Assembly: GCA_945494195.1 (NCBI GenBank)
Contig: CALYVJ010000023.1
Coordinates: 1-12,224, forward strand
Length of the DNA stretch: 12,224 nucleotides
Origin: an uncultured Selenomonas sp.
Lineage (GTDB): Bacteria > Bacillota > Negativicutes > Selenomonadales > Selenomonadaceae
Direction: 5' to 3'
Made by a program: the position numbers and the translations under genes. Below the pieces are notes generated by a model, which was given only the letters and a program-made list of their open reading frames with translations, did not search any database and had not been told where the DNA came from. Below are positions 1-10,900 of the stretch, in pieces; positions within the stretch are counted from its first letter, which is position 1, and every line of letters begins with the position of its first letter.

Positions 1-1578
1 CAGATAGTCGGTTCTTCGGCTGCTCAGGCGGCGGAACGCCTGCGTGAGGCGATGGAATGGGAACGTGTACAGGAGCAGATTGCCGAGGATAAAAAAAAAC
101 GGCATCAGACCGTTGAGCAGCAGGGGAAGGATGAAATGGCAGAATCCTCTGTGGCAGTGAAATTTGTCTTAAAGAAGGTTTTTCACGATTCATCGGCGGT
201 GCTTTCCGAGGAAGAAATCCAGAAGGTTACGGCGGATTATCTCGATAAAGAAATCGAGATCAGGGATTTGCAGGAAATGGCCGAAAAAATCACGACGCTC
301 TATCGGGAAAAGGGGTATGTGACTTGCCGGGCTGTCATTCCACCGCAGCGCATCCATGATGGCGTGGTGCGCGTGCAGCTCGTTGAGGGGCGTACGGGAA
401 CCATACGCATGGAGGGCAACAAAAATACGAAGGAAGGCTATATCCGCAAGCGGCTCAGTTTGACGCCAGGAGCCGTCGATAATATCGAGACGCTGAATCG
501 CGAGTTGCAATGGTTTCATGGTACCAACGATGTCCAGCTGCGGCTTGTCATGAAACCGGGGACAGCTGAGGGGACGACTGATTATGATATTTTGGTTTTT
601 GAGCCACCACGGCAAAATCTGATCAGTTACAGTGATAACAACGGCTATAAGAGCAGTGGCAGGTGGCGCAATGGGCTTTTCTATACCAATCGCAGCTTGA
701 CTGGTATCCGTGATACGCTGCGTGTCAATTATATGCGGAGCCGGGGCTCTGACATGTGGGGGCTTAACTACTCCATTCCGGTATCGCCGCGTGGCGTTCG
801 GCTCGATGTGGAGTATACTGGTTCGCAATCGGACATCAAAAAGGGAGAACTTCAGGCGCTGGGAGTCGAGGGAAAGGCCAGCTCCTACGGTATGACCGTG
901 CGCGTGCCGCTGAAGGTCGAACCGGATCGCCGCTATGAGGCCGGATTGCAGCTGGCACATCAATCCTCCCAAACAGACCTGGGGCATGGAAATAAGGTTT
1001 CCTGGCTGGATGATTCGTTGATGCGGTACAGTCCATATATTTCTTTTACGCATTACGGACATACATCAGTCGTTTATCATAAACATTCGCTTCTGCGGGT
1101 CAGCGGCGATGATTCTGTCTACCATGAAGATTACAGCGGCACGCTTTATCGGCTGGCATCCTTTTATCAAAAGCGCTATACGCATGGGCAGTATATACAA
1201 GGGCGATGGGATATTCAGCAGACCAGCAGCAATCAGCTGGCATCGGCAGACCGATTCTTTATCGGCGGTGCGAACACGGTGCGGGGGTATGAAGAGAGTT
1301 TTATCGGCGGGGAAAAGGGGCTGGTTATGAGTATGGAATACCATGTTCCCTGCGGCAAATCGCATCGCTATGATCCGTTTGCGTTCCTTGATTTTGGCAC
1401 GGTGAGCGGCGAGACAGCGCCAGATGACAAAAGCCTCATAAGCGTTGGTCTGGGCACAAGCTATCATTATCGGCGGACCAACAGATCGCTGACGCTGGGC
1501 ATCCCCTTCAAGCGGGAACTGAACAACCAGCATGTTGATGCCGTGCGGCTCAATTTAACGGTGACGACAACATTTTAA
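1..1578 (+). CDS. TpsB-family outer-membrane transporter of a two-partner secretion system (5' partial)
   Basis: This is the outer-membrane pore that recognises and secretes the partner exoprotein encoded downstream. Residues are counted from base 1. The frame is open to the window edge, and residues 1-11 (ending SSAAQAA) look like the end of a signal peptide, so the Met at base 52 is probably internal; it also lacks a properly spaced ribosome site. Residues ~10-45 are charged and helical, matching the position of the H1 plug helix and linker of FhaC. Residues ~51-130 fit POTRA 1, with the family-typical GYVTCRAVIPPQ and DGVVRVQLVEG. Residues ~131-204 fit POTRA 2. From ~205 to 525 there are alternating aromatic/polar strands of a ShlB/FhaC-type barrel, including VRGY at bases 1279-1290 (the Omp85-superfamily loop-6 motif), and the chain ends in Phe as outer-membrane proteins usually do. 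Assignment to TpsB rather than BamA rests on having two POTRA domains and the adjacent TpsA gene. The substrate is inferred from adjacency. Confidence 0.93.
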   Translation, partial: QIVGSSAAQAAERLREAMEWERVQEQIAEDKKKRHQTVEQQGKDEMAESSVAVKFVLKKVFHDSSAVLSEEEIQKVTADYLDKEIEIRDLQEMAEKITTLYREKGYVTCRAVIPPQRIHDGVVRVQLVEGRTGTIRMEGNKNTKEGYIRKRLSLTPGAVDNIETLNRELQWFHGTNDVQLRLVMKPGTAEGTTDYDILVFEPPRQNLISYSDNNGYKSSGRWRNGLFYTNRSLTGIRDTLRVNYMRSRGSDMWGLNYSIPVSPRGVRLDVEYTGSQSDIKKGELQALGVEGKASSYGMTVRVPLKVEPDRRYEAGLQLAHQSSQTDLGHGNKVSWLDDSLMRYSPYISFTHYGHTSVVYHKHSLLRVSGDDSVYHEDYSGTLYRLASFYQKRYTHGQYIQGRWDIQQTSSNQLASADRFFIGGANTVRGYEESFIGGEKGLVMSMEYHVPCGKSHRYDPFAFLDFGTVSGETAPDDKSLISVGLGTSYHYRRTNRSLTLGIPFKRELNNQHVDAVRLNLTVTTTF

Positions 1579-1588
1579 AGATTGAAGG

Positions 1589-1626
1589 AAAGAACGGTTA
1601 CGCAAAATGTGTGACTGTTCTTTTTT
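1589..1626 (+). terminator. Intrinsic terminator after the transporter gene
   Basis: Ten bases after the TAA stop, bases 1589-1601 pair with 1611-1623 along 13 positions, including two G-U pairs. A further G-U and C-G pair close an AAAAT loop, and a run of T extends to 1626. The A-rich foot of the stem pairs with the T run, as in many rho-independent terminators. It should end or reduce transcripts leaving the transporter gene before they reach the exoprotein gene. Pairing was done by eye with no energy calculation. Confidence 0.8.
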
Positions 1627-1653
1627 CAAATAAGCAGGAAAAACGCGGTGTTT

Positions 1654-1666
1654 TATTTAATAAATA
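1654..1666. promoter_or_regulatory. AT-only palindrome upstream of the candidate -35 box
   Basis: TATTTAATAAATA is a perfect inverted repeat with 6-base arms around a single central A. It sits 8 bases before the candidate -35 hexamer. It could be an UP element, a regulator site, or just chance in AT-rich DNA. No regulator can be named. Confidence 0.3.
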
Positions 1667-1674
1667 GCAAATAA

Positions 1675-1703
1675 TTGACGATCTATTATAGAGAATGTTT
1701 TAT
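1675..1703 (+). promoter_or_regulatory. Candidate sigma-70-type promoter of the exoprotein gene
   Basis: TTGACG (1675-1680, five of six consensus bases) is followed after 17 bases by TTTTAT (1698-1703, four of six). The region is AT-rich and lies between the terminator and the exoprotein gene, where an independent promoter is expected. The resulting leader would be about 95 nt. TATTAT at 1684-1689 is a better -10 match but lacks a good -35, so the exact start site is uncertain. Confidence 0.45.
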
Positions 1704-1737
1704 AGGAAAACGTGAAGGTGCTTTGCGGGTAGAACAG

Positions 1738-1791
1738 ATGAGATTACGGAAAGAAACAGCTCTGATTGATAGAATATGTACGGAAGCATAG
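1738..1791 (+). other. Possible 17-codon leader ORF ending inside the Shine-Dalgarno sequence
   Basis: ATG at 1738 opens a short frame encoding MRLRKETALIDRICTEA. Its TAG stop at 1789-1791 overlaps the AGGAGG of the exoprotein gene, and it lies in the same frame as that gene. It has only a weak G-rich stretch (GCGGG at 1725-1729) as a ribosome site. It may be a leader peptide coupling translation, or coincidence. It resembles no family I recognise. Confidence 0.2.
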
Positions 1792-1795
1792 GAGG
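1790..1795 (+). promoter_or_regulatory. Consensus Shine-Dalgarno AGGAGG of the exoprotein gene
   Basis: AGGAGG is followed by 8 bases and then ATG at 1804. The in-frame TAG at 1789-1791 excludes any upstream start in this frame, so this site fixes the start of the giant gene. Confidence 0.9.
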
Positions 1796-1803
1796 TTACC
1801 GTT

Positions 1804-1959
1804 ATGTTTTACGCTAAGGAAGCCGCAGGAAGCGAACAAAGGGGACTCTTTTTATCACGTCGGGAGAGACGGCAGCGTCAGGAGAAAAATTTACGGCGGA
1901 GCGTCCTGCTGTCCTTGACGATGGCGATGGGGCTGACACTTCCGCAGCAGGTCGAAGCT
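1804..1959 (+). other. Signal peptide with extended basic N-region (exoprotein residues 1-52)
   Basis: The first ~32 residues are polar, with a dense basic stretch (SRRERRQRQEKNLRR, residues 18-32). A hydrophobic core, SVLLSLTMAMGLTL, follows at 33-46, and cleavage is likely after VEA at residue 52. The long N-region recalls the extended signal peptides of large type V proteins, thought to slow Sec export, but the sequence is not the proteobacterial ESPR consensus. Confidence 0.8.
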
Positions 1960-4900
1960 TCGGAAATCATCACAAAAGACGGAGCGAATGTGGGGAGCGG
2001 TTCTGGCGTTCATAATATCTATGCGCAGGATATCAATGGGGATTTGGCAATCAGCCGCTATCAGAAATTCAATCTGACGGCGGGCGATATTGCCAATTTG
2101 TTTTTCCGCAAAAATGGCGGTGCGGATGTATCGACGCTCGCAAACTTTGTCAATGCAAAAATAGATATCAATGGTACGGTCAATGCCATTCGTGGCGGCA
2201 AGATCGGCGGTCATCTGTTGTTTTTGAGCCCGAATGGTATCGCTGTTGGTGCAAGTGGTGTCATCAATGCCGGGCAGTTTACCGGGCTGGTCATGAATAG
2301 TGAAGATTTCCGCAAGCTCTATGAAGGCGAGGCTGGCGGCATCACGTTGGATGCGATAAAAAATGCACCCTATAACAATGCGGGCAAGTTGACGGTTGAC
2401 GGTCATATCAATACAACGGAAGGCATCCTGTTAGGAAGTGGCATCATCAATATCGGCAGTGGTGCCAAACTGCAAAGTGTTAAGCAGATTGACTTTTCTT
2501 CGCTGGTAAGTACTAGCAGTCATTCGGCAGGGCTGGGCGGTGACCTTACGGCAACTGTCACGGAAAGTGGCGATATTGTGCTTTCAGCCAAGACGGAATC
2601 AAAGGTTTCGGATAAAGATGGCGATAAGGCAAGACGCATCCGGTGGGGAGAGCGATCCACTGATCTTACGGCAGCAGTCACGGTAGATGGCAGCTTGGTG
2701 TCAGATAGCAGCGTGAAAATCTCGGCTGAGAGTACGAGCAGTATAGAAGACAGCACGCCCATGACTTTGACCGATACGATCAAGGGCATCGTGCTGGGCG
2801 AAAATGAAATGCTCAATAAATTGACGGATAAGTTGGCGGACAAAGAGGCGGCTGCCAATAAGTATCTTTATGTAAATTATTCCGGGAAATCGAATAAGAC
2901 GAGTGTCAAAATCGGTGATACAGGCTCGATAACGGCGAAGAGCGTTGACATTGCGGCCAAGTCTGACGTCAAGATCAAGCAGTCGATTGCTGTGCCGAAA
3001 GCCGATATGAAAAAAGAGGCAGACAAGACCTCGGAGGAAAAGAAGAATACGGATAGCAGCGGCAGTACGGTGAATTCTGGTTCGAGCATGCCGGTAGTTG
3101 CTGTGGGTGTGACAAGGATCTATAATAATGCGGATATTGACGTGAAGGGGGCTATTGATGCGACGGGCAGCGATGGCATTAAAATCGCTGCCAAAGCTAC
3201 TACGGATGCGAGCTTAGAAGTTACCGCCGGCGGCAGCAGTGCGAGTGTGGCAGCCGTAGGGGTTGGTGTGCTGACTGGGGATACAGATGCCAAGGTAGCA
3301 CTATCCGGGGACAAAAACTTTACGGCAGTGAATGGCAAAGCGGTGATTTCTGCTGATACCGACAGCAAGACGGCAGTCTCCGTCAAGGCAGAGGGGCAGG
3401 ACGCAAGCTATATCAGCACGACGGTTGGTGTCGTCAATTACGATACGGCGGCAACGACTGATATTGCCCGCAATATCACGGCTGGTGCTATCGATATCGC
3501 TGCAACGAATAAGATTTCCAAGAGCAAGCTTACGATTGATAATACGCTGGCGGTGCCGAAGTCTGATAAAAAGAAAGCGACAGCCAAGGCAAGCGAGGAA
3601 GAAAAGGCTAAAGATGAGCAGGCGGCGCAGCAAGAAAAATCTGCGGAGCATCAGGCGGCAAAATCGGATGCAGAAAAAAAGAGTGAAAGCAAATCGGCAG
3701 ACCCCGAGAAATTGGCCAAGGATTCGGCTGACAAGGCAGAGGGGGATAAGAGCAAAGATGCCAAGACTGGTATGGATAAGTCCCTGGCATCGGTAAAGAA
3801 TGGCACGGCGTTTGCGGCTGGTGTCAGCGTTGGCGTGGTTTCCAGCAACAATGACGCTTCGGTAAAGGTTGCAAAGGGCATCACGCTGAAGACGCAGACA
3901 GCGGGCGGCGACAATGCACCGGATGGCGCATTGAATCTTGCTGCCAAGCAGACGATTGCCGGTAAAGATGCGGATAGCTTTGCTTTAAAAGTCAAGAATA
4001 GTGGTTCGACATCATCGAAAGTCAAGGCAGAGGCTGCCGTGCTCGTAAGCAGCATCCGCAATACCGCGAAAACCGTGCTGGCAAGTGACGAAACGCATAA
4101 AACGACACTGGATGCTTCGGGAGCATTGACGGCAAATGCAGCTATCGAAGCGGCAAAGTATGGCGAGGGTGAAAGCGCGAAGGAAAGCGCTATGCGCTAT
4201 CAGGCAGATGCTTCGACCAAATCGTCAGCTGAAAAAAAGGCATCGGTGGCAATTGATGGCACGGTAAGTGTCGATACCCTCAAGAACATGGCGAGTACGC
4301 TTATTGGCGAAGGGGCTTCTGTCAAGGGAATGACGGTGACGCTGGGGGCTGGTGCTGTGACGAATGCTGCCGGTACTTATGGTGCAACCGATGAGAATGG
4401 TAACGTTGCCATTGGCGGCACGGTGGGGATTGAGCACGTGGACAGCCAGGGAATTCTGGCTGTCGGCCGCAAAGCGTTTATTGAAGCGCCTGTCATGACT
4501 ATCCTTACGTCGAATAATGCGCTCAATGTGGAAAATAAGGTCAAGAATGCCGGTAAGGGCGAAAAGGTCGGCATTTCGGGGATGTTGGCACTTAGTTATG
4601 GCGATGCCAATAGTCTCTTGTCATGGGATGATGAGGCAAGCCTCCAGTCCGGCAATTTGACCGCTCTTAGCAGCAACAGTGTGAGTGGCGATACGTCGGC
4701 ACGCACGGAAAACAGTAGTCAGTATGCCTTTGGCCTTGGTGTTGGTATCAGCAATTTTACGGTAAATACCTTGGCTATGGTGGGGGATAATGGCAACGGT
4801 TTGACGGAGCCTGCCGCAGGCGATACCAATGAACAGCAGGCAGCAAAAGCCTTGGATCAGGGGGCTTCCTTAGTGCGCGCTGGATTAGGCGACGATGCGC

Positions 4901-7900
4901 AGCTTTTGGGAAATGCTACGAATGGCGGAGCGCGCGGGACTATTTCAGCTGGCAGCGTGTCAATTCATGCGATTTCGGGTGGCATGATGAAGGCTGATGG
5001 CAAAGCGGCAAAGAATTCGGAAAGCACAGCCAAGAACAAGGATGAGAAAAAGGACAGCGAAAAATGGACACTCTGGTCCAAGAAAGGCGAAACGGATAGC
5101 AAGGATGCTGCCAAGAAATCTTCGGAGCTCGAAGAAGATACTGTCGCAGCGAAAAATAATAAAACGACCGCAAAGAGTGCGCAGGATAAGACGGACGATG
5201 CACCAGCTCCGCCAGCGGACACAGCAACGGAGTCAGCCAACAAGGCTGCCCAAAAGGCAGATCCCGATGGCAGTGCGGCACCGGCGGCAGGCGATAAGGC
5301 ATCCAAGCCCAGTACGAGCTTCGGACTTGAGGGAAGTGTTGCGCTCAATTTCCTCGATGGTGGTACGAATGCTTTGGTGGACCATGTCAATATTACGCTG
5401 GAGGGCGACGGAGTCTCGCATGCCTTGGCAATTTCGTCAAGCGATCTTGTGGGAGCCATGACAACAGCCGGTACGTCAGTCAAGAATTCGCTCAAACCGA
5501 ATGGACAGCAGTCGGCCACTAACGTGGGGATTGGCGGCACCTATGCGCTGACGGATACCGTGCGTGAAAATCGTTCGGTTATGCGGGACACAGTGGTAAC
5601 GGGCGCTGATGAGATAAAGAATTCGGCTTCGCGGCTGGGAATCAACCTTGCAGCTGGTATGGGAGTTGCCTCTTCGGTAGGGAATGGCACGAATGTAGCG
5701 GTTGCCGGTGTCGTCTACCATAACGTGCTGGATATTGATTCGCGGGCGCTGTTCCTCGATAATATGGTGACGGGTACGGGAAAAGATAAAGCCGTATTGG
5801 AAAATACCGTTCAGTCGACAGACTTCCAGATTACGGGCGGTCTTGATCTCAACCGCGCAACTGATGGCAATGGCACCCATGTTGGCGTGGGCGGCGCGGT
5901 AGCAATCAGTGATATCGATAACACGTTGGAAAGTGCTATGATCAGAGGCACAGTGTCTGATTTTTCCAAGGTTGACGTCACGGCGCAGAAAGGGACGACG
6001 CAGCTTACGGGAGCTGCTGCGGGAACGGCAGCGACGGGGGATAGCGGCTATTCGTTTGAAGGCGCTTTTGCCTATGGGGATATCGAAAATAGCACACGTG
6101 CGACAATGACGGATACGACGGTCAAAAATACAAATGCGGTAACTATAAAGGCTGGCGAAACCGGTAAAAAGAATACGTCAATCTTTGCAGATGCTGCTGA
6201 GTTTATCAAGGATAAATGGAAGGAAAGCACAGGAAACGACGGCAGTAAGAGCGAAGATGACGAGAATAAAAAACAGCTGGAAGATGCTGGCGTTGATACG
6301 ACAGGGACAAGCTATGTGGATACGTCGACGGGGTTGGCTGCAGACGCGGAAAATACTGGCGCAGGTGCAGCTGCCGATGAGGAAAATGAGGCTAAGGCAG
6401 AACTGGGAAGGAATCGCAGTACGACCGTTACGGCAGCCATTGCCGGCGGCTGGGGGGGAAGTGCTGGTGCTGGTGTTGGCATTTCCTATAACCATGTTGA
6501 TAATTTCATCACGTCCAAGGTAAGTGGTGCAACGATTACGGCTGATACGGTAAACGGCGAAGCGGCAAGTATGGGGAATATCCTTTCGGTAGGTGCCGGT
6601 GTGGCGATTGGCGGCAAGACGTTCAATGGTGCGGGGTCTGGCAGTTGGAACGATTTGCGGCAGGAAACCAAGGCCATTATCGAAAATGCTGTGTTGACGG
6701 CTGGCGAAGTCAGTGCCAAGGCGCAGAATGACAGCAATGTTATGAGCATTGCTGGTGAAATCGCAGCCGGGAAAGGCAGTGCAGCCGGGCTTACGCTCTC
6801 GTATAATGCGCTGAATAACACAACCGGAGCTTACTTGTACGGCAGCGAAGTAACAGGCGGAGCGGAAGGTACGGTTGTTACGCTGGATGCCAAAAATGAC
6901 AGTCAGGCACTATCGATTGCCGGTGGTGTCAATGTCGTTGCTGGCAAGTCGGCAGCTTTTGCCGCCAATGGTGCGGTAGGACTTAATCGTGGCCGTGATA
7001 ATACCGAAAGTGTCATGGACGGGAAGTCGTCAAACAAGAAGTTGACCAAGGTCAAGAATCTGTCGGTTACGGCTACGGATACGGCCCAAAAGACGACGGT
7101 TGCCGGCGGTATCATGGTCGGCGGTGCTAAAGTGGCTGTCGGCGGTGCGGTGGCCTATGCTGATTTGGGCAGCAGCTCGGATAAGGAGAAAGTGCGCGCT
7201 GAAATCCAGAATGCTGATATTGAGACAATAGCAGATAGCAAGATTATGGTCAAAGCCAGTGATACGTCAAAATTCGTGACGGTTGCCGGTGGTTTTGGCG
7301 TGCAATTTGGCAGCAATACCTTCCATTTGCAGGGGGCAGCGGCTGTGACGGAAGCATCAAAAGATACCATAGCACGTCTGGCCGATACGAAGGTCAGCAA
7401 ACTGGATGAGGATGGTGCTTCCCTTGAAGTGGCAGCAGACAGCAAGCACCAAGTGACGACGGTCGGTTCTGCTGCGGCTGTTGGTATCAGCACGATAATC
7501 AATGCAGCCGTTGGTTTATCGATAAATAAACTTGACCAGGATACGACGGCTGAGATTTCGTCCTCCCAACAAAAGCCTATTCATGCTGGCAGGATATCGG
7601 TAATTGGCAGTGGGGACAGTGATATTTTGTCTATCGGTGCGGGGGCCGCACCTAATGTCATGGGAGCTGCATCGATTGGCGGTTCCGCCAGCTATAACTA
7701 TTTGTCCGATGATGTTACCGCTAAACTCGTGAATCCGGCTATTACGAGCACGAACAATGTTGGTGTCGTCGCGAAAAGCGATGAACGCTTGGCAAACTAT
7801 GCCGGTGCGTTGGGATTGGCGGCTGGCGGTAAAGTAGGTGTTGGCGCAGCCGTAGCCGTTAATGAGCTTTCGGGCAATACTACGGCCAAAATCGAAGGAG

Positions 7901-10900
7901 GCACGGTAACGGCGAAGGGGAGTGACGCAGCCGATGATGCGATTGCGGTACATGGCGGTATGGCAGATGATGCGTTGATTTCCGGTTTTGGCGATAGTTC
8001 CATGTGGAAAGCTTCGTCGCTTTTCCATGGACGTCAGCAGGGAAAAGCTGCCGGAATCGTCGTTGACAGTTCGGCCACGCATTCGATTGCATCGGCGCTG
8101 GCATCAGCTGGCATTGCGATTTCGGGCAGTGCTGGCGTGGGACTTGCTGGTACGGTCAATATCAATACTATTGGGGGCATGACAGATGCGCAGGTCATCA
8201 ATGCGGCATTGAACGATGGAAGCTCGTCGTATGGCGACGTTGCCGTAAAGGCTGCGGATTATACGAATCTCGGTTCGTTCACAGTCGGTGCTTCAATCGG
8301 CGGCGGTTTAGTGGGTGTCTCGGTCGGATCGGGGAGTACGTGGAATACGATTGACCGCAAGACGAAAGCGGAAGTCAAGTCATCGGCTGACAAGAAGGCA
8401 CTCAAGGCACAGAAACTTACGATTGCAGCGGATTCGCAACAGGCGACGACGAATCTTACGATCGGAACTGCGATTGCGGGCGGCAAGGTAGCGATATCCG
8501 CTGGAAACGGCACAGTACGCCATATCTTAAATGGTGAGACGACGGCAGCAATCGACAATATGACCGTTACGACAAATGGAGATACAAGGGTAAATGCTAG
8601 TCATGAGTCGAGAGAGTATGTGCGCAATATATCCGGAGCAATTTCGGGGGGCGTGGTTGCTGTTGGTGTCGGTGCGGGCATATCGCTGGTAAAAGATGGT
8701 TCAACGGTATCGGCAATGGTAAAAGACAGCACGCTTACCAGTAATCGCGATGTTGATATTGCAGCCGAAAACCAGAGTGTTTTGAATACTGAGCTTTATA
8801 ATGGCACGATTGCAGTGGGAATCGGTGCAGCGGTAGCCGGTGATGTTGCCATCAACAAACTAGAGAACAAGGTGACGGCAGCGGCACAAAACAGCACGAT
8901 TACGGCGAGAAATATCGGTGTGGCAGCGAAGGATGAACTCTTTGCCAATACACTGGGGCTGGTATCGTCGGCAGGTCTCGTGGGAACTGGCGTCAGCGTG
9001 GTATTGAATACGTATAATACGGCCGTCAATGCCAATGTCGAAGGGAGCCGGCTTACGGCTGGCAATGATATTTCCGTGGCGGCAGAATCGGTACGGGATA
9101 CTGGTGGTCAGGTAGCTGGCGTTAATGGTGGTGCTGGCCTTGGTGTTACGGTAAATGTCATTGCAACTTCACTCAATGAAGGCATTACGGAGAATCAGCT
9201 TTCTCGGGCTGCTGATGAAAATGGCAACAGCATGGGAACCGATGCTGAAACGAAAAAAGCAATCACGAAGAGTGTAGACACCTCAAATGCTGTCGGAAAA
9301 TTTGAAGGCGATGGCTTATTTGGCATGGATTCCACACAGAAAGAAAAGATGCTGACGCTACAGAATCAGACAATCGATACCAGTGTTGCCAGTAATCAGG
9401 GCGGTGTGCATGCCATAGCACAGCAGTCCTCTGTGCTTACGGCAGGAAATACGCTTTCGCTTACGGCTAAGGATAAGAATGATATCGATTCGGAAGGAAT
9501 TTCGATAGCGATGGCCGCTGGGGCTTCGGCAGCAGCTACCAGCAATATCATCAAGGCAAGACATGATACGGATGTAACAGTCCGTGGAGCAACATTGCTT
9601 GGCAGAAACATCACGCTGGCTGCCAATCAGGGACAGAAACATGACGGCCTTGTATCGCATACGACGGCGGTAACGGCTGGTATGGCTGGCGTTGGCGTTG
9701 GTTACTCTGGTGTTGTGAACAAGGGCAGTACAGATGTGGTATTGTCTGGTGCTACCATTGGTACAGAGGAAAACAAGGCTGGCACGATTACGATACTGGC
9801 GGATGATAGCAGCAAGGCAAGCGCTAAACTGCTGGGCGGCGGTGGCGGTGCCATAAACGTGTTGACGTCATTTTCAAATGTCGATGAAAGCAGCAATACT
9901 GGGATTACGTTCACGGGCACAAATAATTTGCAGGCAACGGGTGAAGTGCGCGCGGAAGCAAGTAAACAGGCAGCTCTCCTGGCAGATACGCAAGGAGTTG
10001 GCGCTGGCGGTGCGGCAGTAGCGGTGAACCATGCTACGATTGCGGATGCAGGAGCAGCTGCGATTGCGATAAATGGCAAGAATAATCATTTTTCCGGCAG
10101 TACGTTGACTTTTGCAGCAAACCAGCGCGACAGTGGCGTGGTAAATGCCGGCAATACGACGGTGTCCATCCTGGGGGTCAGTCGCATGCGTGGATTAGGC
10201 GATATGGATCTTACGGCTGCTGTTACGGTTGATGGCGGTCTATTTGATGCGGACAATATTTACTTTGGCACGCAGGTTGGCAAGGCTGAGACAGCGACTA
10301 TCAAAACCGATGCGGTGGGACGCAATATTTCGGCTGTGGCCGTGGCACCTGACCGCGCAATTGCCAAGACGAAGGCAACCTCGAAGGTAACGGTCGCGAA
10401 AGAGGCAGACTTCAAGGAAACTGCAACGCTGACGCTTAGCAGCATGACGAATATGACGCGTGATGCGCATGTCAAAGATGTGACAGTTGGTGCGATTGCC
10501 GTCGGCAGCAGCCGTGCGGAAAGTGATGGCGAGGAACATGTCACGGCGACGCTGGAAGGGAAAGAAACAGCCAAGAAACTGAAGGCATTGACAATCCGTG
10601 CACAGGGGTCGGACGAGGGGCGTTCCTATGCACAGGCTGGCGGCGGCGGTATTGGCGGTTACATTGGTGCTAGTGCCAATAATAAGACAGACAGCACCGT
10701 GCGCGCTGAATTGAGTGGCGCCTGGAAGATCGATAATGTGCTCTCCCTTACGGCGGCACAAAAAGATGTCGGCAAGCTAACGGCTCATGAAGGCCATGGT
10801 GCCATTGTTGGCATGGGCGGAACGTTTGCCAAAAATGATATCAACAGCAAGGTGTATGCAGATGTCCGTGATGGCAGCAAGCTGCAGGCCGGCAGCGTAT

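Noticed and set aside
52..54. ATG at 52 as the start of the transporter
   Set aside because: The frame is open upstream with signal-peptide-like residues, the GTGAGG before it is only 2 bases away, and starting here would leave the protein without a signal peptide.
190..1062. 290-codon reverse-strand frame opposite the transporter gene
   Set aside because: It lies wholly antisense to a well-supported TpsB barrel, shows no recognisable domain or good ribosome site, and matches the expected shadow of this codon usage.
1705..1800. Riboswitch (for example a cyclic-di-GMP type) in the exoprotein leader
   Set aside because: No conserved core of a riboswitch class I know and no convincing paired helices were found by eye.
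3425..3796. Basic 123-codon forward frame
   Set aside because: It is out of frame over charged insert 2. Its Arg/Lys richness is the frame-shifted reading of the Lys/Glu-rich linker codons.
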